Below are positions 1-9,948 of a stretch of 64,000 nucleotides of DNA, one piece after another. Numbering within the stretch: the stretch's first letter is position 1; each line of letters begins with the position of its first letter. The stretch is from positions 70,161 through 134,160 of the forward strand of contig DBNK01000023.1 in assembly GCA_002298335.1 (NCBI GenBank), in the 5' to 3' direction. The DNA comes from Thalassolituus sp. UBA674. GTDB lineage: Bacteria > Pseudomonadota > Gammaproteobacteria > Pseudomonadales > Oceanobacteraceae. The position numbers and the translations under genes are program-made. The notes below the pieces were generated by a model that saw only the letters and a list, made by a program, of their open reading frames with translations, ran no database searches and was not told where the DNA came from.

Positions 1-49
1 TCTTGTGCGTTCACTCTTTTGAAGTCGTGATTTTTTGCCGGGGTGTGGC

Positions 50-85
50 AAAAGCCCGAATCCTCTCAGGCAGAGGCCGGCTTTT
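50..85. terminator. terminator-like inverted repeat
   Basis: AAAAGCC at 50-56 pairs with GGCTTTT at 79-85, and an inner CCTCT/AGAGG pair gives a two-part stem. The A and T runs at the two ends would allow termination in either direction. It lies upstream of the first gene; the rest of 1-270 shows no gene that I recognise. No clear promoter was seen. Confidence 0.3.
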
Positions 86-270
86 GGCCAGCAGCCAGAA
101 GTATACAAAGGGTAGTTCGGAAAAACAGAGTCAGACTGTGCCCGCAGACGCATTACGGAATAAAGAACAACGAAGCAGACAATCGTGGTCATTTATTCAG
201 TTCCGTTTCCGGCCAGTCTGAATATCAGATCGCGTTATACTGGCGGCTTGCTGACTGTCCGGAAGTGGTA

Positions 271-1635
271 ATGACGCCTGACGCAGAACACTATCGCAGT
301 GCCCGGCTGGCGCGTGATCCGCGCTTTGACGGTACCTTCTTTGTCGCGGTGAAAACCACGGGTATATATTGCCGTCCGGTGTGTCCGGCCCCGGCGCCGA
401 AAGAAGCCAATGTGGTGTATTTTCAGTCGGCAGCGGAAGCGGCTGCCAATGGCTTCCGGCCCTGTCTGCGTTGCCGCCCGGAAAGCGCACCGGGATCCTG
501 GGCCTGGAAGGGCGTGGACACCACCTTTGAACGTGCGCTGAAGTTGATCGATCAGGGCGTACTGACGTCTGGCAATCTGGCACAGTTGGCAGAGCGCCTG
601 GGCATCAGCGACCGTTATCTGCGTCGTGTGTTTGCTGAGCGTTGCGGTTTGTCACCTAAGCAATATGCCCAGTACCGGCAGTTGCTGTTCAGTAAGCAGT
701 TACTGCATGAGACCCGCCTGCAGGTCTGTGAGGTGGCGATTGCCAGTGGTTTCAACAGTGTGCGTCGCTTCAACGATAGTTTTTCCCGTCATTTTTCTCT
801 GACGCCCGGCCAGGTACGCCGTTCAGGTACGCCGTCAGAGGGACCGGTACAGCTTAAACTGGTGTACCGGCCGCCCTTTAACTGGACCTCTATGCGGGGG
901 TTTCTGGCCAGACGGCAGATTCCGGGGATGGAGTGGGTGACGGAACAGAGTCTTGGCCGTACGTTCAGCTGGGATAATGACAGAGTGCGCGGGTATTTCA
1001 CGGCCCGGCATTGTCCGGATGAGAACGCCTTCCGGGTTGATCTGAGTCTGTCGGACACTTCAGCTCTGATTGCGGTGGTCAATAATATCCGCCGCATTCT
1101 GGATCTGGATGCCGACAGCGGCGAGGTGGATGCGCATCTCAGCCGGACAGCGGTGATCCGCCAGCATCTGCAGCCGGGATTGCGTCTTCCCGGTATCTGG
1201 AATCTCTATGAGGCAGGTATCCGCGCGATTCTTGGTCAACAGGTGTCGGTCCGTGCGGCCACACAGCTGGTGACACAACTGGTGAGCACTCTGGGAGTGC
1301 AGCAGGATGATCGCTTCTGGTTTCCTCTTCCGGGGAATGTGGCTGAGCACTCTCTCGATTTTCTGAAAATCCCGATGATCCGGAAGCAAACATTGCGTGA
1401 TTTCATCCGTTCTGTGGCGAATCAGAGCAGGTCAGTAATCTTGTCAGAGGACATGGACTCCTGGCGGGAGATCAAAGGCATTGGCCAATGGACAGTGGAT
1501 TACGCCCGCCTGCGTGGCCTGAGTGATCCGGATATCTGGCTGGGCAGTGATCTGGGGGTGCGTAAAGTGGCTGCAGAGCGACTGCAGCTCACGGATGATG
1601 TTATTAGAGCGCCGCTCCCTGGCGCAGTTATTTGA
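271..1635 (+). CDS. Ada/AlkA-type alkylation repair protein (DNA-3-methyladenine glycosylase 2 family), C-terminus altered
   Basis: 454 aa from the ATG at 271. The upstream reading frame is open but not family-like. Residues 1-75 are the Ada methyl-acceptor zinc domain (C34, C38, C65, C68). An AraC-type helix-turn-helix follows at about 85-185, then the AlkA N-terminal domain and an HhH-GPD glycosylase domain (GIGQWT, catalytic D427 in GSDLG). Family role: transcriptional response to methylphosphotriesters plus excision of alkylated bases. Only 27 residues follow the catalytic Asp, against roughly 44 in E. coli AlkA. The expected C-terminal RSLAQLF-like helix is found in the +2 frame at 1603-1640, so a frameshift or small deletion near 1590-1610 is likely. 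Whether the product is active is uncertain. ogt lies immediately downstream. Confidence 0.85.
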   Translation: MTPDAEHYRSARLARDPRFDGTFFVAVKTTGIYCRPVCPAPAPKEANVVYFQSAAEAAANGFRPCLRCRPESAPGSWAWKGVDTTFERALKLIDQGVLTSGNLAQLAERLGISDRYLRRVFAERCGLSPKQYAQYRQLLFSKQLLHETRLQVCEVAIASGFNSVRRFNDSFSRHFSLTPGQVRRSGTPSEGPVQLKLVYRPPFNWTSMRGFLARRQIPGMEWVTEQSLGRTFSWDNDRVRGYFTARHCPDENAFRVDLSLSDTSALIAVVNNIRRILDLDADSGEVDAHLSRTAVIRQHLQPGLRLPGIWNLYEAGIRAILGQQVSVRAATQLVTQLVSTLGVQQDDRFWFPLPGNVAEHSLDFLKIPMIRKQTLRDFIRSVANQSRSVILSEDMDSWREIKGIGQWTVDYARLRGLSDPDIWLGSDLGVRKVAAERLQLTDDVIRAPLPGAVI

Positions 1636-1657
1636 CCTTTCAGTGCTGGAGTCAGTT

Positions 1658-2131
1658 ATGAGCACGGCTTATGAATATCTGCAGACGCCGCTCGGCATGA
1701 TGCGGGTCAGTGCAACGGAAGCAGGTCTGACGGAAGCCGCCTTTATCGAACGTACGGAATTCATGGCCACCGAGCAGACTGCTACAGGCAATGCCATAAC
1801 CTCAGAGGCGGCAAAACAGCTCAGGGAATACTTTGCCGGAGAGCGCACCGGGTTTGATCTGCCACTGGCGGCAGAGGGTACTCACTTCCGCCAACAGGTC
1901 TGGCAGGCATTACTGGGTATTGCATATGGCGAGACCTGCAGTTACCGGGATATCGCACAATCCATCAATAACCCTAACGCCGTAAGGGCGGTTGGCACCG
2001 CAAATGGTGCTAACCCGATTGCGGTTATTGTGCCCTGTCATCGGGTGATCGGTGCCAATGGCCAGCTGACCGGTTATGCCGGTGGTCTCGAACGGAAGGA
2101 ATGGCTCCTGCAGCTGGAGAGCCGCCGCTGA
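1658..2131 (+). CDS. ogt: methylated-DNA--[protein]-cysteine S-methyltransferase
   Basis: 157 aa from the ATG at 1658. It carries the PCHRVIG active-site motif with acceptor Cys127. The DNA-binding wing (TFRQQVW-like, here HFRQQVWQAL) and the VGTANGANP segment are also typical of Ogt/MGMT. The protein removes methyl groups from O6-methylguanine by a suicide transfer. The reading frame stays open upstream of the ATG into the end of the glycosylase gene (open from 1523), so translational coupling or a former fusion is possible. Pairing with the Ada/AlkA gene makes a small alkylation-repair unit. Confidence 0.93.
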   Translation: MSTAYEYLQTPLGMMRVSATEAGLTEAAFIERTEFMATEQTATGNAITSEAAKQLREYFAGERTGFDLPLAAEGTHFRQQVWQALLGIAYGETCSYRDIAQSINNPNAVRAVGTANGANPIAVIVPCHRVIGANGQLTGYAGGLERKEWLLQLESRR

Positions 2132-2269
2132 ATTGTCCGGAAGTGCCTCCTGCTATGCCGTTTTGCGCGTCAATAAACGCATTGGTACGGCAAACCCGGC
2201 ATTAGGCCTTGTCAGCTGGGCTTACCTCCGCTTTCCTATAGCCGTTTTTTACTGAACGGACCCTGACGA

Positions 2270-3664
2270 ATGTTACGTTTTCTTCTGGTGCTTGTTTGCC
2301 TGTTGCCGGGCATCTCTGCGGCAGCGGACTCTCTGCTGATCAAAAACATCCACCTGATTGCAATGACAGGGCCGGAGCCGGAAGTACTGCCGGGATATTC
2401 GGTACGGATTGAGCAAGGTGTGATCCGCGAGGTCGGGCCCGTTTCTCAGGTCAGTGCAGGAGCCGGTGCAGAGGTTCTTGATGGTCAGGGTCAGTACCTG
2501 CTGCCGGGCCTGATCGATGTGCATGTGCATGTCTGGGACAAAGCAGAGCTGCCCGCGTATCTGTCTTACGGGGTCACCGCTGTCCGCAATGCCTCTGGCA
2601 TGCCATTCCATCTGGACTATGCCCGGGCTATTTCTGCCGGAGAGCTGACTGGCCCCTTTCTGCTGACCACCGGACCGATTCTGAACAGCCCGGGGCCAAA
2701 CCAGCAAGCGAATCACAAGCTGGTAATCACGGCTGATGAGGCGGTGGCGGCGGTGCGCGATCAGTATCAGCAGGGGTTCCGCCACATTAAGGTGTACTCC
2801 AACCTGTCACGGGTGGCCTATGAAGCCATACTGGCGGAGGCGGCAGAGCTGGGTATGACGGTGATGGGGCACTCACCGGAAGGCCTGAGAGACGAGGGCA
2901 TACCGACAGAAAAACCCTTTAACATCGCCTTTGAAGAGATTCTCGACGATGGTCTGGTCACTCTCGAACACATGGAAACCATTGTCTGGCACGGTCTTTA
3001 TGATGCGCTGGATGAAGACCGGCTGCGAGCCTTAGCGCGTGCAATTGCGGCGCAGGGTAATGCCGTGACGCCCACTTTGCTCGCGCATCACAACCTGGCC
3101 GAAGTGGCGCGGACGCAGGGGGCTTACCTGCAACGTCCGGGGACGGAGATGCTGAACCCATTTATCGCGGCGCTTGAGCAGCCTCTGTACGATTTCTGGT
3201 CGTCTCAGCCGGTTGGTTCACGGCACGAGCAGGATGTCTTTTATCAGCAGGCAACACGCATGATGCAGGAAGAAGGGGTGATGTTGCTGGCGGGGTCGGA
3301 TGCGGGGATTTTTACCAATATTCCCGGTGAATCCCTGCTGGATGAACTGGACCTGATGGTGGCTGGTGGGCTGACGCCCTTTCAGGCGATCCAGACAGCG
3401 ACCGCGAATGCGGGCTGGCGTTTGCCTCTGGAAGGCCGGGGTGTCATCCGTGAAGGCCATCCGGCGGATCTGATTCTGGTTGAACATAACCCGCTTGACG
3501 ATCTGCGGGCTTTGCGAACCCTGAGTGGCGTGGTCGCTCAGGGGCACTGGTATGACCGTGACGGTCTGGCAGACTTGCGTGCTCAGGCCAGTCAGACATC
3601 AGTTGAACGGACTCAGACGCAGCTGATGGAAGGTCTGGCCGCACAGGGTACGACCCTGGAGTAA
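2270..3664 (+). CDS. secreted metal-dependent amidohydrolase (imidazolonepropionase-like)
   Basis: 464 aa. The N-terminus is a signal peptide ending about residue 19 (hydrophobic core then SAAA-D), so it is exported. An amidohydrolase fold follows: HxH at H85/H87, a candidate carbamylated Lys174 (KVYSN), metal-ligand-type H200 (GHSPEG) and H233 (LEHMET), and D343 (GSDAG). This set fits the binuclear amidohydrolase class related to prolidases/imidazolonepropionases. The substrate cannot be read from sequence. It stands alone, with a 138-bp gap after ogt. The last 40 residues are polar and not conserved-looking. Confidence 0.85.
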   Translation: MLRFLLVLVCLLPGISAAADSLLIKNIHLIAMTGPEPEVLPGYSVRIEQGVIREVGPVSQVSAGAGAEVLDGQGQYLLPGLIDVHVHVWDKAELPAYLSYGVTAVRNASGMPFHLDYARAISAGELTGPFLLTTGPILNSPGPNQQANHKLVITADEAVAAVRDQYQQGFRHIKVYSNLSRVAYEAILAEAAELGMTVMGHSPEGLRDEGIPTEKPFNIAFEEILDDGLVTLEHMETIVWHGLYDALDEDRLRALARAIAAQGNAVTPTLLAHHNLAEVARTQGAYLQRPGTEMLNPFIAALEQPLYDFWSSQPVGSRHEQDVFYQQATRMMQEEGVMLLAGSDAGIFTNIPGESLLDELDLMVAGGLTPFQAIQTATANAGWRLPLEGRGVIREGHPADLILVEHNPLDDLRALRTLSGVVAQGHWYDRDGLADLRAQASQTSVERTQTQLMEGLAAQGTTLE

Positions 3665-3669
3665 CGGTT

Positions 3670-3725
3670 CGGTCAGAAAGACTCGGCCAGAATAACCCGG
3701 CCAGAATGACTCGGTCAGAACGGCG
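3670..3725. repeat. four tandem imperfect 14-bp repeats
   Basis: Four consecutive 14-bp units start at 3670, 3684, 3698 and 3712. Each begins CGGYCAGAA and then varies (AGACT, TAACC, TGACT, CGGCG). They fill the short gap between the stop codons of the convergent amidohydrolase and thioesterase genes. Confidence 0.75.
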
Positions 3726-3742
3726 ACGTGAAAACGGCTATG

Positions 3743-4165
3743 TCAGACCGGAATGATTGCCATGGTCAGACGTGAGATACAGCTGAGTTTTTCTTCATCG
3801 TTATAAATGCGGATTTCCCACACCTGAGAGGTCCGCCCTTTATGTACTATGTTCGCGATGCCGGTCAGCACGCCGGAGCGCACACCGCGCAGATGATTGG
3901 CATTCACTTCCTGCCCGACGGCGTATTCCACCCGGTTATCAATGCACATATTGGCTGCCATGCTGCCCAGAGTCTCGGCAAACAGTACGTTCGCACCGCC
4001 ATGAACCAGTCCCATCGGCTGAAAGGTTCTGGGTTCTGCAGGCATAGTGCCTTTGACCCAGTCATCCCCGATTTCCGTGATTTCAATGCCAAGGTGTGAG
4101 CAGGCCGTGTTTTCCATCTGTCGGTTAGCGGCGACGATGTCCGGGGTCTGAAACCAGATACTCAT
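3743..4165 (-). CDS. hotdog-fold acyl-CoA thioesterase (PaaI/MenI/EntH type)
   Basis: 140 aa from the ATG at 4165, preceded by a good AGGAGT ribosome site; a 23-residue upstream extension exists but lacks family similarity. The signature GLVHGGA (H55) and ETLGSMAA with catalytic-type E64 match the MenI/YbdB/EntH group. Family members hydrolyse aromatic or aryl-CoA thioesters such as 1,4-dihydroxy-2-naphthoyl-CoA. Nothing nearby belongs to menaquinone or enterobactin synthesis, so the physiological substrate is open. It follows the HugZ-like gene on the same strand with a gap of about 46 bp. Confidence 0.85.
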   Translation of the reverse strand: MSIWFQTPDIVAANRQMENTACSHLGIEITEIGDDWVKGTMPAEPRTFQPMGLVHGGANVLFAETLGSMAANMCIDNRVEYAVGQEVNANHLRGVRSGVLTGIANIVHKGRTSQVWEIRIYNDEEKLSCISRLTMAIIPV

Positions 4166-4211
4166 AAGTACTCCTGAGCCGGTTGAATAAGAGGGATATA
4201 GTAAACGCAGA

Positions 4212-4703
4212 TCAGCGTTTCCGGACCTGTTCAATCTGAGAAAGACTGTTGCCAGACAAACGGTAAGCCTTGCCGAATCCAGCGGTGTAACTGGCCTCAG
4301 ACGGTGTCAGTGCCAGCAGATGAAAGTCGCTGAGCCCACGCAGCAGCTGCATGGTGTTGCCGTGAGCCGCTTCCAGCAGGTCAAGGATGATGCTGGCTTC
4401 AGAGTCTGAACGACTGATCTCAGAGGCCTGAGCACGGATGGTGGCGCGCTTGCGGGCAAAAATATTAGCCGTTTTATCTTCATCTTCAATAAACAGCAGA
4501 CAAGCCTGAGGGTTGGCCAGCAGATTCCGGGTATGAACCGCCAGCTCAGACACGAAAATATAAAAAATACCCTCATGCCGGATGAACGGTGCATAGCTGG
4601 CTTCCGGGCTCCCACTTGCGTCAGACGTCGCCAGAATGACACTGCGGAAACCGGTAATAAACTGCTCAAAGTCTTCGGTGGTCTGGTGCAGATCCTGAGT
4701 CAT
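4212..4703 (-). CDS. HugZ-like pyridoxamine-phosphate-oxidase-fold protein
   Basis: 163 aa. The split-barrel flavin/haem-binding fold is visible from the N-terminal FITGFRSVILATSD strand, the APF segment, the SELAVHTRNL motif and the C-terminal GFGKAYRL segment. HugZ-type proteins of this length take part in haem utilisation or haem oxygenation; other members of the fold bind FMN. It lies 14 bp downstream of the proline iminopeptidase gene on the minus strand and is probably co-transcribed with it and with the thioesterase. The haem role is a family inference. Confidence 0.8.
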   Translation of the reverse strand: MTQDLHQTTEDFEQFITGFRSVILATSDASGSPEASYAPFIRHEGIFYIFVSELAVHTRNLLANPQACLLFIEDEDKTANIFARKRATIRAQASEISRSDSEASIILDLLEAAHGNTMQLLRGLSDFHLLALTPSEASYTAGFGKAYRLSGNSLSQIEQVRKR

Positions 4704-4717
4704 AATTTCAGCCAGTG

Positions 4718-5680
<963 letters not shown>

Positions 5681-5779
5681 TTAGTGACAGGTGTTTGTCA
5701 GATCATATAAAAAATGCGTTCTCACGCCCCTATTTCTTTGTGGGTAATTGTATTCCACCAGTATGTTCATACGTTGCAA

Positions 5780-6067
5780 TCAGAGGGCAGACTGTATGGT
5801 TTTTGCGTATGAATCGCTCAACGTATGGCCGCTGATGGTTTCCAGAATGGTTTCACCCGCCGCATTTTTTGCGTTCAGGTTATGGCCTTCGTTTTTGAAG
5901 ACGGTAATAAAGTCTGCAAAGGTCTCAGGTACCATATGACGGTAAGCGCGGATGACAGCAATATAATCCGGATCAGAACCATCGTAGCTTTCAGCAACTA
6001 AAAATTCTTTCAGTTGCGCTTCGGTCCATTCTCCGCCGAAGACTTTTTCTTTGTCTTTTTTCTGCAT
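5780..6067 (-). CDS. PA4642-like conserved hypothetical protein
   Basis: 95 aa, highly charged, no signal peptide or membrane segment. The pattern (basic N-terminus, GGEWTEAQLKEFL, SDPDYIAVIRAYRHM, LNAKNAAGETIL) resembles the small PA4642 family of gammaproteobacteria, whose function is unknown. The NAKNAAGETIL stretch is reminiscent of a single ankyrin-like turn. It starts 10 bp after trmB and its ribosome site (GAGGAG) lies at the trmB stop, so the two are translationally linked. Confidence 0.75.
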   Translation of the reverse strand: MQKKDKEKVFGGEWTEAQLKEFLVAESYDGSDPDYIAVIRAYRHMVPETFADFITVFKNEGHNLNAKNAAGETILETISGHTLSDSYAKTIQSAL

Positions 6068-6077
6068 ATTTAACTCC

Positions 6078-6800
6078 TCAGTCCACTTTCCTGAACATTA
6101 AATCCCACACACCATGGCCGCGCAGTTCACCCCGTTTTTCGAACTTGGTCAGCGGGCGGTGTTCCGGGCGTGGGGTGAATTGATTCTTCCCTGCAGCATT
6201 CTCATAGCCGTTCTGCGCTTCCATGACTTCCATCATGTGCTCAGCGTAGTTTTCCCAGTCAGTCGCCATATGGAAGATGCCACCGGGTTTTAAAATGCGG
6301 CGTAGGGTCTGGGCGAATTCCGTCTGTACGATGCGGCGTTTGTGGTGCTTTTTCTTGTGCCACGGGTCCGGGAAAAACAGCTGCACCGTGTCGATGCTGT
6401 TATCCGGGATCAGCTTCAGTACTTCGATGGCATCGTCTTTGTAAGTGCGGATGTTGGTCAGTCCGGCGTCTTCAGCCAGGTTCAGCAATGAGCCTACGCC
6501 GGGCAGGTGCACTTCAACACCGATAAAGTCTTTCTCAGGGGCCGCCTGCGCCATGGCGACCAGCGACTGCCCCATGCCATAGCCGATCTCCAGCACCACA
6601 TGAGCGTCGCGGCCGAATACCTGGGTGGGTACCAGCGGTCCGTCGCTCAACTCCAGTCCCATTACCGGCCACTGGCGCTCGAGTGCACCTTCCTGACCTT
6701 TGGTCAGACGTCCGGCACGGATCACGAAGCTTTTGATGCCGCGGCGGTAAGTAGGTTTTTCAGGCTTTTCGTCAGAAGAGGTCTTGGATTCGTCGGTCAC
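6078..6800 (-). CDS. trmB: tRNA (guanine-N7-)-methyltransferase
   Basis: 240 aa, starting at a GTG. SAM-binding motif I is [10 protein letters not shown], and the family hallmark [15 protein letters not shown] is intact. TrmB forms m7G46 in the tRNA variable loop. The N-terminus has a short charged extension ([14 protein letters not shown]). It is 19 bp downstream of the DUF423 gene and overlaps no other frame of interest. Confidence 0.95.
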   Translation of the reverse strand: MTDESKTSSDEKPEKPTYRRGIKSFVIRAGRLTKGQEGALERQWPVMGLELSDGPLVPTQVFGRDAHVVLEIGYGMGQSLVAMAQAAPEKDFIGVEVHLPGVGSLLNLAEDAGLTNIRTYKDDAIEVLKLIPDNSIDTVQLFFPDPWHKKKHHKRRIVQTEFAQTLRRILKPGGIFHMATDWENYAEHMMEVMEAQNGYENAAGKNQFTPRPEHRPLTKFEKRGELRGHGVWDLMFRKVD

Positions 6801-6819
6801 TCGGTTTTACCGTAAGAAG

Positions 6820-7209
6820 TTAAGCATTGTCGGTGTTGCGGATACGCAGAGCCGCCGGGATCAGCAGGGCCCAGCCAATCAGCCAGCTGACACCGCCGAA
6901 CGGGGTGATGATACCCAAAGTACGGATGCCGGTCAGCGCCATGGTGTAGAGGCTGCCGCTGAACAGCAGCAGACCCAGTGTCATCAGCAGCGCACTGCGT
7001 GACAACCACACATCGGTCTGACTGCGTTGCGCCAGAGCGAGCGCCAGCAACACAACCGCATGCACCAGGTGATACTGCACGGCTGTGTGCCAGACCGTCA
7101 TCATGTCTGCGCTGAGTACGGTCTTCAGACCGTGAGCGCCGAAGGCACCGAGGGCGACGCCGGTGAATCCGGCCAGAGCGGCAATCAGCAATGTGGTTCT
7201 GGCGTTCAT
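6820..7209 (-). CDS. DUF423 (YgdD-type) small membrane protein
   Basis: 129 aa from the ATG at 7209; the longer open frame reaching 7971 is antisense to ubiD and not coding. Four hydrophobic segments are visible. Family motifs [22 protein letters not shown] and [15 protein letters not shown] identify DUF423, an inner-membrane family of unknown function found in most proteobacteria. It is the first gene of a minus-strand run (DUF423, trmB, PA4642-like) and diverges from ubiD across about 140 bp that must hold both promoters. Confidence 0.9.
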   Translation of the reverse strand: MNARTTLLIAALAGFTGVALGAFGAHGLKTVLSADMMTVWHTAVQYHLVHAVVLLALALAQRSQTDVWLSRSALLMTLGLLLFSGSLYTMALTGIRTLGIITPFGGVSWLIGWALLIPAALRIRNTDNA

Positions 7210-7350
7210 GTCCGGCACGTTCTCAGTGGCTGTGCGAAAAGCGCGCATTATACGGGACGCTCTGTTGCAGCCACAAATCTTCAGGCAGGAGGGGCAACTG
7301 CTGGTATCATTCAGGCACGACGCACCACAGCAGGACAACAGGAGAGTGCT

Positions 7351-8823
7351 TTGAAATACGCCGACCTGCGGGATTTTATCCGCATGCTGGAAAAACGCGG
7401 TGAACTGAAACGCATCAAAGTGCCGGTGGATCCGCATCTGGAGATCACCGAAATTGCCGACCGGGTGCTGCGCGCCAAAGGTCCGGCCCTGTTGTTCGAA
7501 AACCCCAAAGGCTATGACATGCCGGTGCTGGCCAACCTGTTCGGCACGCCGGAACGCGTGGCGCTGGGCATGGGCGAAGAGACGACCGAAGCCCTGCGCG
7601 AAGTCGGTAAGCTGCTGGCCTTCCTGAAAGAGCCGGAACCGCCGAAAGGCCTGAAAGATGCCTGGTCTAAGCTGCCGATCTTTAAAAAGGTCATTGCCAT
7701 GGGGCCGAAAGAGGTCAGAAAAGCGCCTTGTCAGGAGGTGGTGCTGGAAGGCGATGACGTCGACCTGTCGAAGATCCCGGTGCAGCATTGCTGGCCCGGT
7801 GATGCCGGACCTCTGATCACCTGGCCGCTGGTAATTACCAAAGGTCCGCATAAAGATCGCCACAACCTCGGTATTTACCGCCAGCAGGTGATCGGTAAAA
7901 ACCGTGTCATCATGCGCTGGCTGAGTCATCGTGGCGGTGCACTGGATTTCCGCGAATGGCAGCAGGAACATCCGGGCAAATCATTCCCTGTCACCGTGGC
8001 GCTGGGTGCTGACCCGGCAACCATCTTGGGTGCGGTCACCCCGGTGCCGGATACCCTGAGTGAATACGCCTTTGCGGGTCTGCTGCGCGATTCGCGCACT
8101 GAGCTGGTGAAAAGCATCGGCAATGACCTGCTGGTGCCGGCGTCGGCAGAGATCGTGCTGGAAGGCGTGATTCATCCCGGCGATATGGCGCCGGAAGGGC
8201 CGTTCGGTGATCACACCGGTTACTACAACGAGGTGGATCACTTCCCGGTGTTCACCGTCGAGCGCATCACTCACCGCCGTGACCCGATCTACCACAGCAC
8301 TTACACCGGCCGTCCGCCGGATGAGCCGGCGATTCTGGGTGTGGCGCTGAACGAAGTGTTCGTGCCGATTCTGCAGAAGCAGTTTCCGGAAATTACGGAT
8401 TTTTATCTGCCGCCGGAAGGCTGCTCGTACCGTATGGCGGTGGTGAGTATGAAGAAGCAGTACCCGGGTCACGCCAAACGCGTGATGATGGGGGTCTGGT
8501 CCTTCCTGCGTCAGTTTATGTACACCAAGTTTGTGATCGTGGTTGATGACGATGTCGACACCCGCAACTGGGAAGATGTGATCTGGGCCATCACCACGAG
8601 GATGGACCCGGCACGTGATACCACACTGGTGGAGAACACGCCGATTGATTACCTCGACTTTGCCTCCCCGGTATCCGGCCTCGGCTCCAAAATGGGCATG
8701 GATGCGACCAATAAATGGCCTGGTGAAACTGACCGGGAGTGGGGCACGCCGATTGTCATGGATGACGATGTGAAAAAACGTGTTGACCGCCTGATGACAC
8801 AGATGGGGCTGGACGACCTTTGA
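7351..8823 (+). CDS. ubiD: 4-hydroxy-3-polyprenylbenzoate decarboxylase
   Basis: 490 aa from a TTG at 7351 with GGAG at 7341-7344 (spacing 6); E. coli UbiD is 497 aa and starts at the same point (MxYxDLRDFI). The open frame runs further upstream, but that extension has no similarity and crosses the divergent promoter region. Prenylated-FMN binding and catalytic segments are intact ([40 protein letters not shown]). It decarboxylates the ubiquinone precursor. It ends TTGA, overlapping the TTG start of the next gene. Confidence 0.95.
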   Translation: MKYADLRDFIRMLEKRGELKRIKVPVDPHLEITEIADRVLRAKGPALLFENPKGYDMPVLANLFGTPERVALGMGEETTEALREVGKLLAFLKEPEPPKGLKDAWSKLPIFKKVIAMGPKEVRKAPCQEVVLEGDDVDLSKIPVQHCWPGDAGPLITWPLVITKGPHKDRHNLGIYRQQVIGKNRVIMRWLSHRGGALDFREWQQEHPGKSFPVTVALGADPATILGAVTPVPDTLSEYAFAGLLRDSRTELVKSIGNDLLVPASAEIVLEGVIHPGDMAPEGPFGDHTGYYNEVDHFPVFTVERITHRRDPIYHSTYTGRPPDEPAILGVALNEVFVPILQKQFPEITDFYLPPEGCSYRMAVVSMKKQYPGHAKRVMMGVWSFLRQFMYTKFVIVVDDDVDTRNWEDVIWAITTRMDPARDTTLVENTPIDYLDFASPVSGLGSKMGMDATNKWPGETDREWGTPIVMDDDVKKRVDRLMTQMGLDDL

Positions 8824-9866
8824 ACCACCGGGTGACCTTTCAGCCTGCCGGATTCAGCATTGAATGCCGCGCGGATCAGACCATTCTGGAGGCTGCCCGC
8901 GAACAGGGGGTTAACATCCGTGCGGCCTGCGCCAACGGCGTCTGTGAAGTCTGTCGTGCTGAACGTGTTTCCGGCGAATTTCTGGTGACCAAGGCTCCGG
9001 CCCGGGCAGTACTTGAATCGCGTAATCAGGTACTATGTTGTGCTACTTATCCGCAATCGGACATTGAGATTTACATGAAGGATGTGATCGCCCCCGGTCA
9101 GAAACCCAGCCAGACGCTGGCCTGTCAGGTGCTGTCCACTGAGCTGCTGACGGACGACGTCTGGCGCATTATCCTGCGAGCCCCGGCCGGAAAATCTCCG
9201 GATTACTGGGCAGGGCAGTACCTGCTGCTGCATCTGGGTTCCGGCACCAAAGCCGAACAGCTGCCGTACTCCATCGCCAATGCACCCGGTGCGCTCACCG
9301 GGCAGGATGCCCGCGATATAGAACTGCACATCTCTGCCAACAGCGACAAGGCCCGTGAAGTCGTGCGTTACCTGCAGGGTGAATCTCTGGTGCGTGTGAC
9401 CCTGCCGGCCGGAGAGTGCATTATCAATGACGAATTCCTGCGCCAGAGTGCCGGACAGCCGCTGCTGTTCGTTGCCGGTGGTTCGGGATTCTCACAGATC
9501 AAAGCCCTGATCGAAGCGACACTGGCGCTTGAGCCGCAGCGCGAGATTCACCTTTACTGGTCTAACCGGGCTCATGTCGCCTTCTACCTGCCAGACCTGC
9601 CGTTCAGCTGGGCCGATGCGCATCCCAACTTCCATTATCATCCGGTCATCTACAAACATGAACCCGGCTGGAACGGCCGCGCCGGCTGGTTACATACGGT
9701 GATCAGCGAAGATTTTGCCCGCCTCGACGGCGTGCAGATGTTTGCCTGTGGTTCTCCGGCAATGGTGTTCGGAACCCTGGACCAGCTGGAACCTTCCGGC
9801 CTGAGCGTATCCAATATGCATTCTGATGTCTTTGCCTGGGCAAAGCGGGAAGACTTTACCGGTTAA
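8820..9866 (+). CDS. 2Fe-2S/FAD/NAD(P)H oxidoreductase (Fre/CDP-6-deoxyhexose reductase-like)
   Basis: 348 aa. It starts with TTG in a 4-base TTGA overlap with the ubiD stop. Residues 1-90 form a plant-type 2Fe-2S ferredoxin domain (C37, C42, C45, C73 or C74). A flavin-reductase FAD domain follows ([10 protein letters not shown]), then an NAD(P) domain ([11 protein letters not shown]). The usual order ubiD-fre in gammaproteobacteria supports a role in flavin reduction or electron supply, perhaps for the flavin cofactor needed by UbiD. The natural acceptor is not readable from sequence. Confidence 0.88.
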   Translation: MNHRVTFQPAGFSIECRADQTILEAAREQGVNIRAACANGVCEVCRAERVSGEFLVTKAPARAVLESRNQVLCCATYPQSDIEIYMKDVIAPGQKPSQTLACQVLSTELLTDDVWRIILRAPAGKSPDYWAGQYLLLHLGSGTKAEQLPYSIANAPGALTGQDARDIELHISANSDKAREVVRYLQGESLVRVTLPAGECIINDEFLRQSAGQPLLFVAGGSGFSQIKALIEATLALEPQREIHLYWSNRAHVAFYLPDLPFSWADAHPNFHYHPVIYKHEPGWNGRAGWLHTVISEDFARLDGVQMFACGSPAMVFGTLDQLEPSGLSVSNMHSDVFAWAKREDFTG

Positions 9867-9948
9867 CCCTGACCGGCAGCATGGATCAGTGGATATAAAC
9901 CCGGTACAGACGACAGATTTTTCAAAACTCATACGATAAGGAACCTTC

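Noticed and set aside
2188..2250. Terminator from ACGGC and GCCGTTTTTT downstream of ogt
   Set aside because: The two arms are over 50 bases apart with only five pairing bases; not convincing.
7027..7350. Upstream extension of the ubiD frame to 7027
   Set aside because: The extension has low-complexity, non-homologous sequence antisense to the DUF423 gene; the TTG at 7351 has a ribosome site and matches the family start.
6820..7971. 383-codon minus-strand frame
   Set aside because: Only its last 129 codons (DUF423) are real; the rest is antisense to ubiD.
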